From: Heterostelium album PN500
Taxonomy: Eukaryota > Evosea > Eumycetozoa > Acytosteliales > Acytosteliaceae
Direction of reading: 5' to 3'
Length of the DNA: 64,000 bases
NCBI RefSeq assembly: GCF_000004825.1
Contig: NW_008805065.1
Coordinates: 1,488,001-1,552,000 of the forward strand
Shown here: positions 35,512 through 46,684 of the stretch, in pieces
Layout of the letters: each line of letters starts with the position of its first letter
Numbering within the stretch: the stretch's first letter is position 1
Position numbers and translations under genes: made by a program
Notes under the pieces: model-generated
Told to the model about the DNA's origin: nothing
The model's input: the letters and a program-made list of their open reading frames with translations, nothing else
The model's database searches: none

Positions 35512-36234
35512 TTATTGACAACTTGAATAGTCATAACAGTTGTTGTTGTTGTAATTAAAGTTGGAAGCCTGTCCTCTGAAAATTGATAAAAATATGACTG
35601 GCGAAATTAATAAGATCAAAATGAAAACAACAAATAGAGCAACGACCAAGAAAAACAAAACAACACTGATAATTGCAAATATTCTCGCGGTTGGATTCTT
35701 TGAGCGAATGTATGCAAAGTTGCCAGCCCATACCAAGCAGACAAACATTCCAATGATAAAAATCGCGATAGCCGGTATTATATCATTATCACCGTTGGAT
35801 GGAGAATTTACAGTAGTAGTTGTTGTTGTATAAATAACCTGTGGTTGTTGTTGTTGAGGAGGAGGTGCTTGAAGATAAACTAAGAAAACACAAATGACAT
35901 AAATTAATATTTATTCAATGCATTGAATAAGCAGAAATCAAGAAGATAATAATACATTACCTGGTGAATATCCATTTGAATTTACATTAAAGTTTTGTGG
36001 TGGTGGGGCATAATATGTTTGTTGAACGTATTGTTGATTTTCGTATTGTTGTTGATTTTCGTATTGCTGTTGATTTTCGTATTGCTGTTGATTTTCGTAT
36101 TGTTGTAGATTCTGTTGTTGATCATACAACCGATCATATCTGTGATCTTTTGATTGCAATTCTATAGTGTGAGTGTAGGTGTGGTTTTCATCATCACTTT
36201 CCAGCAATTTTTTAGCAACCATATAAGTGAGCAT
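35512..36234 (-). CDS. small two-span membrane protein, CD225/dispanin-like in outline
   Basis: Exons on the minus strand 35961-36234 and 35512-35879, giving 213 residues. The N-terminal half is cytosolic-looking and carries about four tandem QQQYEN units, then Pro/Gln-rich sequence. Two hydrophobic segments follow: one around AIAIFIIGMFVCLVWAGNFA and a long one after RSKNPTARIFAII. A short Asn/Tyr/Cys-rich tail ends the protein. The order 'Pro/Tyr-rich N-terminus, TM, short basic loop, TM' resembles the CD225/dispanin (IFITM) family, and the loop and second helix start are similar. The diagnostic residues are not clear enough to assign it. The intron phase (1) closes. Confidence 0.6.
36028..36108 (-). 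repeat. 18-bp coding tandem repeat (QQQYEN)
   Basis: Four to five tandem copies of an 18-bp unit (plus-strand GTATTGCTGTTGATTTTC and close variants, the outermost shorter or diverged). They encode the QQQYEN units of the membrane protein. Because the unit is in frame, copy number can vary without breaking the gene. Confidence 0.85.
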
Positions 36235-36414
36235 CTTTATAACAATGATCCATCCATGGACATATTAAAAATATTTATGAAGGAAATTTATGTAAAAATT
36301 GTAAAATATATTTTTTTCTCATAAACAATTCCCTCATACAAAAAAATTTTAAATTAATTTTAATTGTTTTTAAAAGAGATTATAATTAATATGCATATGA
36401 ATACAAAGTTTAGC

Positions 36415-37050
36415 TTATCTTTGGAAGAGAATGTCAACACAAAGCATCGATTGATTATGTGCTCTTTCAGATTTATCGTTATGAAAGATTGGTTCGCATT
36501 TGTTGTCTTCTATCGAATAGATGTATTTTTTCTGGATTGAATAGATGTAACCCTCATCATCATTAGGTTGATGGTACACCAAATTATGGTCTGTGATAGC
36601 AATGTTAGGTCTACCCAATCTACTGATCCAAAAGGTTTCAATGTTTGCTAAATGATGATTAATTGAACTCAATGATTTCATAACATTTGTTTTATATTCT
36701 ATTTGTTGTTCTGCTAGCTCTTTGTTGTTTATGATAGACTTCTTTAGTCTTCGTTCTTCGACAACAAGAAATTCATGTAGCTCTCTGAATCTATTTGATA
36801 TTTCATCTTCAGTTTGTTGAAGCTGTTCATATTCCTTGACTGATGACTCTAAAGAATCGAATGTTGATTTAATAGTTGACTGGAGATCAAGATAAGATGG
36901 TATACTTTTATTATTATTATTCGATTTAATATTATCTATATTTGCAAATGAATGACCTTTATGCTGTGGTGGACATTCGGAACACATAAACATATTGCAA
37001 TCAAAGCAAATGAGTTCGAGTATTCTATTATGATATGAACAGCCGCTCAT
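36415..37050 (-). CDS. short B-box zinc-finger protein, possibly truncated
   Basis: A single exon of 211 residues. A B-box is at the N-terminus (CSYHNRILELICFDC, then CSECPPQHKGH). An Asn run and a helical segment rich in E/L/Q (residues about 55-130) follow, including EERRLKKSIINNKELAEQQ. It is clearly related to the B-box protein at 14258-15850 but ends after about 70 further residues, where the relative continues with a propeller-like domain of ~280 residues. No continuation is visible in the ~180 bp downstream. It may therefore be a naturally short family member or a truncated copy. The B-box ligands are intact. Confidence 0.6.
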   Translation of the reverse strand: MSGCSYHNRILELICFDCNMFMCSECPPQHKGHSFANIDNIKSNNNNKSIPSYLDLQSTIKSTFDSLESSVKEYEQLQQTEDEISNRFRELHEFLVVEERRLKKSIINNKELAEQQIEYKTNVMKSLSSINHHLANIETFWISRLGRPNIAITDHNLVYHQPNDDEGYIYSIQKKYIYSIEDNKCEPIFHNDKSERAHNQSMLCVDILFQR

Positions 37051-37266
37051 TTTCTAACTATTATTATCAAATCTACTGATTATGTTTATGTAAGATATCT
37101 GGGGTGCAAATTTAAGATGTAATTTCGTTAACTTTTGAACTTTAATTTTTCAAAACAATAAATCTTTTAAATTCCATAGCCATCAGTTTTTTAACATCTC
37201 TACATATACAATATTATTAATTTATTTAAAAATAAAAAAAATAGAGATAATAAAAGTTATCAAATG

Positions 37267-40200
37267 TTATCTGGTATTCATTTGAACCATTTTCATATGT
37301 TTCTCTTGTTTTTTAAAAAGTAATTTCTTTTTCTTGTACAGAACTACTGATATGATGATGGCAACACCTACTACAGAACATACTACACCAATCACGATTG
37401 CTTTCCATTTGGTAGATTCGTTTGTTTGACCACAAACAGATTCACCAGATGTTGGAATAATGAGTGAACTGATGCTAGGGTCGATAATGATTGAGTCAGC
37501 GAATGTTTGTGTCTGAATTTCAATACCAAAAATGAAATCTTGTGTTTCATCGTCTACTGATTTTTTTACTAATGGGTCATCATTTGATAACACTCGATAA
37601 TCTGCAAGTACAATTCTGTTATCTCTATAGTAATGTTTTGCAAAGTTAATATTTAGAATATCCGACTTGGAAACAATTTGATAACTATCTGAGGTAGACG
37701 ATGAATTGGAATAAACAGGTGTCTTTATACCACATTCATCAACTGAGAAACCAAATGATTTTGTTTGAAATAGTATTTGAAGAATGTTGAGGTTTGATTT
37801 AAATTGCCAATTGGTGATGGTAACTGTATATTTAACAGAGTTTGAATTCATCAACATTGTTTCACCTGCAAAGTCCAAGGAAGTTGGCTCTTTGAATAAT
37901 AATATTCGAATGGAAATAACAACTGTTTCGTTTGTAAATGTTCCAATTAGAATACTACTGTTTGAATCACCAACATCTTTTGACCATTGGATATCGGACA
38001 TGTTTAATACTTTTATGGAATTACCAATCTCATCAATCTCTCTCAAGTATGTGAATGAACTTGTGAAGTTGACAGGTGAAGGATTGATAACAGTTCCATT
38101 ATTGATCACAGGTGTATTTCCTGGTGTTCCTGGCACTACACATGTACTGGTTGTCCATCCATCAAAACATTGGCATCTTCCTTGAATACATTCACCATTT
38201 CCACCACATTCCTTTCCATTCACTGAGGGACATAATTCGGGTTTGAGATAATAGAATGAATAATTACCACCAGTCATCATCAAGTTTGTAACGTTAACAT
38301 AAAGACTGTAGTCTTTCCCATTTGGGATAGCCAATCCATCAAAATAACAAGTCAGCTGTGATGAAGACAGAAAAGTGATATGGTAACAAGGTTCATTTCC
38401 AACCGAAACAGAAATGGAAGTTCGAGCAAAGTTTGATCCTGAGATCGTTAACAATGTTGTTTGATTTTGATAACCTAATGTTGTTGCTGTGACTAATGGT
38501 GGTGCGTATTGGAAATCGATCGTGTTCAATGCTGGCACTCCATTTACAGATAGATTCATTTTGATTGAATAATCTGGTTTGTCAAGTGGATCCATGAAAC
38601 ATTTTAGTCTAAGATTTGAAAGAACAGTAATGTTTTTACATTCGAGTGTGCCTATGTTGATCTTAACAAATGATGTATTATCCATAAAGTTATAACCAGT
38701 AATCTCTAACCAACCACCATCCACAGTTAACTGATTGAATTTCAATATTGCTGGATTTTCAAAGTTGAAATAGTATACATTCGATACCTGCCCATCTATT
38801 ATTATTTGGATTGGTAGATTCAATCCATAGGTGTAATATTTGCAAGAGATCTGAAAGTGTCTTGAAAAAATTGTTTGGCTTGAACATGTTCCATTGACAA
38901 ATGAAATTACAGAAGCATTGGCACCAAAGTTCACACCATTTATCAATATATCGGAAACTGCTGATTTTGCTACCACACTATAAATTTGCGGAGCCATATA
39001 TGTCAAGAATACTGGTGAAGGTGTAGATAGTATATTACCTTTCGGAGTAACGGTCGATAGTGTAATAGGATACGGTCCTAAACCTGTTCCCATTGGTATA
39101 GTAAAGGTTATTAAATTTATGGAATAATCTCTAGAAGCATTATATACCTTTCCATTAAGTTCGAAATACATTGGCCACATAGAACTTCCATATTGATTTA
39201 CTAGAAGTTGAATATCACCACCAGGTGTAGATGATCTGAATTCCTTACCGGGATATAAAAATTGTGGTACTATAAATAAAAACAAAATATTAATATATAT
39301 TAATCATTATTGTTAAAATCTTCATTTAATATTACCATTAGAGAAATATTCAACAAGAGCACCTCCATCTTTGGTTGAGTAGGAATAAGTTTGATTTTCG
39401 AAATTGAATTGATAAAGTTGTAAATCAAAAATACCTGGTATTGGAATACTTCCTCTTGAGTCATAAGGAGTAATTAAACTACCTTTATTGTTACCATATA
39501 ATAATGACCAATTGGCTATGAGGTAATGAAATATTAAAAAATTAGAAATTTTGTGTTTCTCTTTGTTTATATAAGTTATGTTATTACCTGCTGTATTATT
39601 ATAAAAAACGGGAGTGGACAAGTATTGTTGAATAGGTACACCATATGAACACATTTTAGAAAGTAAATCTGCATACTCTTTAGAGTCGACATATGTTGGT
39701 GTTCCATATAAACCATCGCTGGTGGATTTCGCCGAGAATATCATATTTGTAATGGCATCAATTCTTGTTTTAAAACAAGAGAGCACTCTGTCTTTGAAAA
39801 CTAATATATTATTAATACATTTGAATTATCTCGACCAATAATTTCTATTTACCAAAAGATGGTTTGTTTTTAATTGAGTAAACACCATTCACAGACATTA
39901 TAATTGAATATGATCCGAAATCTAAATTTGAGGATAATTTACAAGTCAAAATGTAAATGGTAGATCCAAATTTTATATCTGTACAAGGATAACTAAAGTT
40001 ATAAATCCATATTTGTATTAAACTTGTGTTTTTTCCAAAACTATATCCTGATAAAGTTAGAATTTCACCAGATGAAAAAACAGGATTGATAACAGAGACT
40101 TGAGGTGCTGCATATTGGAATTGTGTTTTGTAAACTAAACTTCCATAGGTCAATGTTACATTATATCTTCCTGTAGGGTTGGATAATCCACATCTAATTG

Positions 40201-41078
40201 AATTATCACTAATATAAGAAACTGCAAAGCCACTTTCATTCTTTCCTGGACTTGAAAATACTACTTTGATTTGAGATGCTGTTGAAATAGTCAGATTCCA
40301 ATTTAAAATATTACTTATACTTAAAAAAACGTTGTTTGTTGTAATAGGTTCAATGAATGGTACTATAAATAGATAAAAAGAATAATTAATTAATCATTTA
40401 TAAAGAATCTATAAAACATATTTATCTTACTATCCAAATCACTATATTCACAAATATAATATAATAAACTATTACAATCGACATTATTCCACAGATTCGA
40501 TGTTTGATAAGCTAGAGTACAGTTTTCGCCGGGTATTAAATTTGGTTCATTTGGTTTCCAATTGGTAAAATATAAACTCTATTTATATTTTTAAAAAACT
40601 GATGAGAAAATATTGATTTTAAATAGAAATAATTAAAAGTTCTTCTTACAGTATCATTATAAGTACTATACATAAAAATATCCTTTTCTGGACCTGAAGA
40701 ATAGAAATAGATTCCTGGAATCAAAGGATTAATTCTACCTGAAATCCAATAACTTATTGGTTGAGTAAAATATTTTGGGTTTTGGTTTGAAATAAAAGTT
40801 TGTTCTTGGAATGATGTAATTGTAACAAGATATCTTTTAAATGTTGAAAAAAAAGAATGTTAACAAAAAAATATTTATAAATATTTATTGTAAATAAAAC
40901 TTTACCCTTTATTATTTTGAAAGGATCTTTGAGAACATTGATATTGGGCATCATCATAAGTTGTTTGATTTGTTATGAATTCATAATAATGACCATTATC
41001 CTGATTATATTCCAAAACATTTTGTGAATAAATAAAAGGAAGCAATAATAATAAAATACAAATTAAAGATCTTAACAT
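37267..41078 (-). CDS. cell-surface receptor-like protein: C-type lectin, IPT/TIG repeats, EGF, one TM
   Basis: Seven exons on the minus strand: 40906-41078, 40650-40833, 40431-40578, 39853-40362, 39588-39800, 39336-39515, 37267-39269. Phases close, giving 1136 residues. A signal peptide (LRSLICILLLLLPFIYS) leads into a C-type lectin-like domain (about 25-165), with YQCSQRSF, YWISG, FTNWKPNEPN and LWNNVDCNSLLYYICE. Several IPT/TIG immunoglobulin-like repeats with many N-glycosylation sites follow. An EGF module sits at about 812-845 (CPSVNGKECGGNGECIQG, CQCFDGW), then an Asn-rich stretch. A TM helix (about 1092-1113) and a 23-residue Lys-rich tail end it. This layout is like the dictyostelid TIG/EGF adhesion and recognition proteins, such as the Tgr family. 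Ligand unknown. The 72-bp intron 39516-39587 has no in-frame stop and could be mistaken for exon. Confidence 0.82.
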
Positions 41079-41295
41079 TTGACACTTTTGAGAAAATAAA
41101 TCAATCAGAGGATCAAGAGTTTTGTAAATCTCCTTTGATATTTATGAAAAAAAATAATTAGGTACCTCAAAAAAAATAAAAAAAATAAATGGGATCACAG
41201 AATAAAAAATCGGATAGATATTTTATTTTTGTAGGATAAAAATCTAGATTCAGTTTTTCACCATTTCGAAGATATTTTTGTCCAAAACCAAAAGT

Positions 41296-41556
41296 GTTTG
41301 AATCACCAACATCTTTTGACCATTGGATATCGGACATGTTTATTACTTTTATGGAATTACCAATCTCATCAATCTCTCTCAAGTATGTGAATGAACTTGT
41401 GAAGTTGACAGGTGAAGGATTGATAACAGTTCCATTGTTGATCACAGGTGTATTTCCTGGTGTTCCTGGCACTACACATGTACTGGTTGTCCATCCATCA
41501 AAACATTGGCATCTTCCTCGAATACATTCACCATTTCCATCACATTCCTTTCTATT
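41296..41556 (-). pseudogene. 261-bp partial duplicate of the neighbouring TIG/EGF receptor gene
   Basis: This segment aligns without gaps to 37960-38220 in the receptor gene, with only five differences that I can count (about 98% identity) and in the same orientation. It covers the second half of the EGF module and roughly 65 residues after it. An open frame runs through it and on to 41167 with unrelated sequence. It has no signal peptide, TM segment or evident promoter, so I regard it as a gene fragment rather than a gene. The high identity means a recent duplication or ongoing gene conversion. Confidence 0.85.
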
Positions 41557-41651
41557 TATGAGATTTTTTATTGCAACAAAAATAATGCAAAAAAAATAAC
41601 AAAAATTTAAGAATAAATAATAATATTTTAAATAATAATTATATTTTACTA

Positions 41652-44330
41652 CTACTTAAAATAATAATATTTATTTGGTATGATTCTAGTTGAGAGTTTC
41701 TGGTTGTTTGATATCAGTTTTAGTGTTTCTTGATCTTTTAGTGAGAAGTTGAATTTCAAGATTGAGCGGTTTTTAAGTAGTGCGCTTGAAATGGATGCTG
41801 TTGTTTTGTAGTCAGAGTCGGATATATCGATGTAGGTGAGTGTGTTATTACGTTGGAGAAGACGCACAAACGAGCTCTTGAGTGACGTCGATCGGAGGTG
41901 GAGAGTTCGAATGCTGCAACTATTACTGCACAACGAGTTGAGAATGGGATCGATGTGAATGTTGTATCCAATGTCGAGTTCTGTCAGTGTTTTGTTGTGT
42001 TGGAGCAGCTTTGCCAGTGCTTTAGCTTCGCGACTGTGTATTTGGGTGGCATGAAGATTCAAAGTACGTAGTGACGTGTTACTCTGCAGTGATTGACAGA
42101 TCTTCTTGACACCAGTTCGTAAGAAATTGAATCCAAGGTTGAGCTGTGAGAGTGAGTGGTTGTGCTCGAGGTAGTCCGCTATCAGCAGTGCAGAGGACAT
42201 ATGCAATCGGTTGATGGAAATATCGAGGGAGGTGAGTGTGTGATTGTTGGAGAATGCTTGGATCAGGGGAACGAAACGATCGTCTCCCAGTTTCAGTCTG
42301 GCCAGTGAGAGGGTGGTGAGCGTTGGCGACTGGCAGATGTTGGCAGTGGCAAAGTTGGATGGCTCTGGGAACGGGAAATTGTTGTTGAGTAGCAGTGTTT
42401 TGATGGTGCGGTTTGCACTGAGAAGTGATGGAATCAGTGGGAATAGGATGGCGTCGGCATGGAGTGTGGCGGTGTGAGATAGGTCGATCGATTGGATGGC
42501 AGTGTTGCGTGAGAGTGCGTCGAGAATCTCACGAGAGTGATTGGTGAAACTGTTGTGGTGAATCACCAAATCGGTGATAGATGTATTCTGGCTGAGAAGT
42601 GTTTGAAAGAGAGTGACTCGCTGTGAAGAGGAGAACAGCTGACAACACGCCAGGTTCACAGTGTTTATTGTGTAGCTGTGTGTCAGTGCCTCGACGATAT
42701 GATGTACGCCCTGAGGATTATGATTGAAAATGAGGGTGTGGAGCTCGAGTCTACCGAGAGTGGATGCAATCTGACTGGCTATCTGCTCGCCAATATTGAG
42801 TCCACCCAAGTTGAGATACTGGATTGTTTGGTTGCCCATAAGAGAGCTTGGAATACTGCTGTACAACTTGAACTGCGATGTTCGTTCAAGTCCTTCTGGT
42901 TGGTTGGTACCGGGTGTTGCGATTGTGGTGGTGTTGGCGCTGTTCATGCTCGGTGTGAATTCCATGCTCAAATCGAGACAATGGATCGCTTTGCAATGTG
43001 ACAGTGCATTGGTCAGAGCAATAATCGAGTCATCGCTCACCTCCTTGTGAAATGAGATATTTGAGAGGTTGAGTTGGTAGATCAGTGAAGATGAATTGGT
43101 GAGGCGCTGTATCAGGTAGTTTACGACTGAGGTGCTCAGTGTGTTGTTGCTGAAATCCAGTGAGGGACAGTAGTCCAGCGTCAGCAGATAATCTAGCAGC
43201 TGGCTGGACAGCGATTGATGTACGAAAAATTCAGAGATAAACTTGAGTTTGGAGACACGCAAATGGTTTCTCTGATACCAGCGGAGCGATGCCGAGGTGT
43301 GTGATGCAGAGATGCCCAGTACCAGCGCAAATCCACGCATGCTGTCGATGACACGGTGCAGCTGTCGGTTGATCAGTAGATACTCGACAAACACTGACGA
43401 TGGCAATATGAAATCGATCACCTGTGAGAATATCATATCGAGCAAACGATGTGGTAGTTGGTGAAGGCAGATCGAGTTGGTCGTTGCCGACGACGACGAA
43501 GCAAAGTTTCCAAAGGCACGTGGACTCGAACGACGTGGACTTGTCGCCACACCAAACAGATTTCTCAAACTAGAGGTAGGTGTCTGAGGTGAGTGTGGAT
43601 TAGCGGAATCTGCATCACCACCGCTATTTCTATTAATGATAGCAGATAAATTGATATGTAATTTCAATTTTCCACCTCCACTACTACTACTACTGCCACT
43701 ACTACTTGAGCTGCCATTGAAATTAGTATTTGGAGAAGATGAAATTGATATTGATGGTGGTGGTGTTGTTGTTGTCGTTGTCGTTGATGATGATGATGTT
43801 GTTGATGATGATAATAATGATATATGATTATTACTACTTATTGTAGTTGTAGAATTAGAATTTGTAGTATTATTATTATGATTATTATTATTATTATTAT
43901 TATTAACTCCGCAGCATGTTACAATGGTTGGTTGTTTCAGATGACTTTCAAGACTCATCTTTTCTAAAATTTCTTCCTCACTCTCTATTTTGAAATGTAT
44001 ATTTTCATCTGGATCCAGATGTTTACTTTCGATCTGATTCTGATTGTCTTTGCTGAAATGACTTGTTTTAAAATTTCTATATTTCTTTGACGCTGCACTA
44101 CTTATATTTTTAATAAATGAGTGATTATTATGATTCTGATTTTGATTTTGATTATGATTATGATTTTGATTCTGATTCTGATTCTGATTATTTACTATAT
44201 TATTATTATCTATATTGTTGTTATTACCGTTATTTTGATTATTATTGGTTGAATTTATATTATTTAAATTATTATCAATATTTTTAGATTTAGAACCCAA
44301 TTTCTTTGTAAATAAATGAGCGTAACCCAT
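41652..44330 (-). CDS. leucine-rich repeat (RNI-type) protein with F-box-like segment
   Basis: One main exon encodes 892 residues. The first ~280 residues are low complexity (Asn, Gln-Asn-His, Ser, Thr runs). An F-box-like helix follows (HQLPHRLLDMIFSQVIDF). From about residue 350 to the end come many ribonuclease-inhibitor-type LRRs, for example LSQLNLGFNFLRTG, LRTLNLHATQIHS, LTELDIGYN and LTYIDISDSD. Such proteins act as curved binding scaffolds; with an F-box they could be substrate receptors of SCF ubiquitin ligases. That is inference, because the F-box match is weak. The ATG at 44330 (MGYAHLF) is preferred. The frame stays open to 44414, but that part is T-rich with a TTTCATCAG acceptor, so it is probably an intron. 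Confidence 0.75.
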   Translation of the reverse strand: MGYAHLFTKKLGSKSKNIDNNLNNINSTNNNQNNGNNNNIDNNNIVNNQNQNQNQNHNHNQNQNQNHNNHSFIKNISSAASKKYRNFKTSHFSKDNQNQIESKHLDPDENIHFKIESEEEILEKMSLESHLKQPTIVTCCGVNNNNNNNNHNNNTTNSNSTTTISSNNHISLLSSSTTSSSSTTTTTTTPPPSISISSSPNTNFNGSSSSSGSSSSSGGGKLKLHINLSAIINRNSGGDADSANPHSPQTPTSSLRNLFGVATSPRRSSPRAFGNFASSSSATTNSICLHQLPHRLLDMIFSQVIDFILPSSVFVEYLLINRQLHRVIDSMRGFALVLGISASHTSASLRWYQRNHLRVSKLKFISEFFVHQSLSSQLLDYLLTLDYCPSLDFSNNTLSTSVVNYLIQRLTNSSSLIYQLNLSNISFHKEVSDDSIIALTNALSHCKAIHCLDLSMEFTPSMNSANTTTIATPGTNQPEGLERTSQFKLYSSIPSSLMGNQTIQYLNLGGLNIGEQIASQIASTLGRLELHTLIFNHNPQGVHHIVEALTHSYTINTVNLACCQLFSSSQRVTLFQTLLSQNTSITDLVIHHNSFTNHSREILDALSRNTAIQSIDLSHTATLHADAILFPLIPSLLSANRTIKTLLLNNNFPFPEPSNFATANICQSPTLTTLSLARLKLGDDRFVPLIQAFSNNHTLTSLDISINRLHMSSALLIADYLEHNHSLSQLNLGFNFLRTGVKKICQSLQSNTSLRTLNLHATQIHSREAKALAKLLQHNKTLTELDIGYNIHIDPILNSLCSNSCSIRTLHLRSTSLKSSFVRLLQRNNTLTYIDISDSDYKTTASISSALLKNRSILKFNFSLKDQETLKLISNNQKLSTRIIPNKYYYFK

Positions 44331-44771
44331 TAAAAAACAAATCTGATGAAAAAAAAAAAAAGAAAATCTATTAAATAAAAATAAAAATAAATTAATATTA
44401 ATAAAATCAGTCACTAAAATTAGGTCTTCTATAAAAAAATTTTTTGAAAATTTTTGAAAAAATGACGGCTCACTGTGTGATCGTGTGGGTTGAAAAACAA
44501 ATAACCACCAGAAGAATGTATTTTTGTGTTTTTTTTTTTTTTTTTGTTGTTGTGAGAATAAAGACGATGGTGTTTGTTTTTAGCAACTATTATTATTTTG
44601 ATCGACAGGCATTAAAATGGTTCTGCTCATCTCCTTCCATCAATTCCATAATTAGAAATTAAAAAGACAATCTTGGATTATCTCGTTTTTTCAATAAAAC
44701 TAATTTTGTATTTAAAATCGCACATTTATTGTTTAAATATGAGTAGAGACAACCAAACATGATTGATGGTT

Positions 44772-44808
44772 CAAAAGTTTGCACATATGAGGTATGTGCA
44801 AACTTTTG
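44772..44808. repeat. perfect 16-bp inverted repeat with 5-nt loop
   Basis: Arms CAAAAGTTTGCACATA and TATGTGCAAACTTTTG are exact reverse complements around a TGAGG loop, in DNA with otherwise few G/C. The RNA would form a stable stem. It lies about 440 bp upstream of the LRR gene start (minus strand) with no coding sequence around it. Confidence 0.9.
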
Positions 44809-45566
44809 TTTTCGATTCATTAATATAATATATATTTTTTATTTATTTTTTTTAAGTTGAATCAAAAAAATGATATTTTAAATTGAGATAAGAATCGATC
44901 TCATTTTTCAGTTGGGATGATTTGATTTGATTTGATTTGATTAGTTTTTGATTTGAGATATTAATTAATTAATTAATCGAATGAAATGAGAGCAGAAATA
45001 ATATGTAAAGTTATAACAAATTTATTGTGTGATTTTTGATTTAAATTACATACCTTTTTTTTTTCTTATTCTATTAATTAACAGAGTATAAAAAATATAT
45101 ATTTATATAGTAACTTTAAGATTATATAATTTATTTGAATAATGTTTTTGTTTCCATCATATATATAGTAATAAAAAAAGTGTAATATTAATGTGATGTT
45201 TGATTGAAAACAGCAGCTCCTAAAAGTGTAGAACTTAAAAATAAAAAAATTGTTACACACTTGTGTATCGATAGGAGAATAGCGATGGGGGTGAAGTTAA
45301 ATACAACCAGAATTTTATATATGAGGCAAATTGTGTTGTACTGATAGTTGTAAGTGAATCGTAAAGGTGAAAGTAAAAAATGTGTTATTACCAGATAGTT
45401 TGAAGTTATAAAGAATTTACTCTAGATAGACCCAAAATTTCTCTGATTTAAAATTTCTTTTGTATTTTGTAAATAAACCTTTATATAAAAAGGTATTTAA
45501 TTATATAATTATTTGATAGTTAACTTAATAAATAAATAAATAAAATGTAAAAAAGTTTAGTAATAC

Positions 45567-45750
45567 TTTAAAAAGTTGTTAAAGTATTTGGTAATGAATG
45601 AATATGTGAACAAGTTGTTGGTGACTGTTTGTTTGTTGCTATTGGGGGTAATGTAATGTAACTGCGGATATAAAAGACGGTGATGATGAAATTCCTTTAA
45701 AAGTTGTTAAATTAATATTTGGTGATGAATATGTCTAAACAAATTGTTGG
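45567..45750. repeat. imperfect direct repeat, ~55 bp, two copies
   Basis: 45567-45621 and 45696-45750 share the order TTTAAAA-GTTGTTAAA, TATTTGGT, ATGAATATGT and AA-TTGTTGG with scattered differences. They look like an old local duplication in non-coding DNA. Confidence 0.65.
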
Positions 45751-46684
45751 ATGATAAAAAAAAATTGTTTGATTGAGGTGTATTTGTTGGTGGATGGATT
45801 TAGTTTGTTTGGTTGGTTGGTGTTTAATCTGACTTTTAACCTTTTGTCAAAATATATTCATTTGATGATGTATCTGGAAAAAAACAAACATAACAACATT
45901 CATGCATAAAAGTGTTTAAGCTGTGCATGAATAATCATGGGGGATAGTTATTAATTTTATAGCACAAAAAATAAAATAAAATAAAATTAAATGAGAACTA
46001 ACCTAAAAAGAATAAAATGGTTTCAACAAAAAACAAAAAACAAAATTGAAAAAATCTTTGCAAAAGTAATTTGATTGGTTTTCAGTGGTTAATGGAGCCG
46101 CTGGTAGGTTCCTTTAAAAACAATAAATTAGTGTTGATTCTATTGGTTTTTAAATATTTTGGTTTGCTGCATTTGCTGTTAAAACAAAAAAACAACTACG
46201 TCGACACTGATCAAAAAATGATTTTAATACGATGTATCAACAAACAACTTTTAGATCACATTTTGAGATTTATAAGTATCGGGTGTCTACCATTCATCAG
46301 TAAATGTTTTGTTTTTTATTCTTAAACAGGGAAAGTGAAAAGTTTTTGTTTTAAAAAAATCATTTAAAGATTTTTTTTTTTTTGTTATAAAAAATCACTC
46401 GTCTTATTCCTTTTAAGGGTTTGTGTAAAATAAAATGATTTAACATTCATCTTGCAAAATTTATTTTTTATCTCCCCAATTCCACTTTCAATGTATGATA
46501 GATCATTTTGATTGAACAGATTTATTTTATTTAAATGTAAAGGTAAAGTAAAATGACTTTTCAACTTGAATATTTATTTGATCAATAAAATATTTTAATA
46601 ATATCTATTTTTCATTCTGCTTTGATTTTTGTTTTTTTTAATATAAATTGTCGACTTTTTTTAAAAAAACAATCATCAACTAAA

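Larger units (their letters stand above)
44331..46684. other. 2.3-kb intergenic region
   Basis: AT-rich and largely featureless. It holds the LRR gene promoter, a perfect 16-bp-stem hairpin (44772-44808) and an imperfect direct repeat (45567-45621 and 45696-45750), both listed separately. Short GATTTGATTTGATTTGATT repeats lie near 44920. A spurious 84-codon frame at 46071-46325 has non-coding codon use. No RNA gene was recognised. Confidence 0.5.

Noticed and set aside
44331-44414. N-terminal extension of the LRR protein (MTDFININLFLF...)
   Set aside because: T-rich sequence ending in a TTTCATCAG acceptor; better read as an intron or leader, with the ATG at 44330 as start.
46071-46325. 84-codon open frame on the plus strand
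   Set aside because: A/T-ending codons only, no recognisable motif, no neighbouring exons with good splice sites; it looks like chance in AT-rich DNA.
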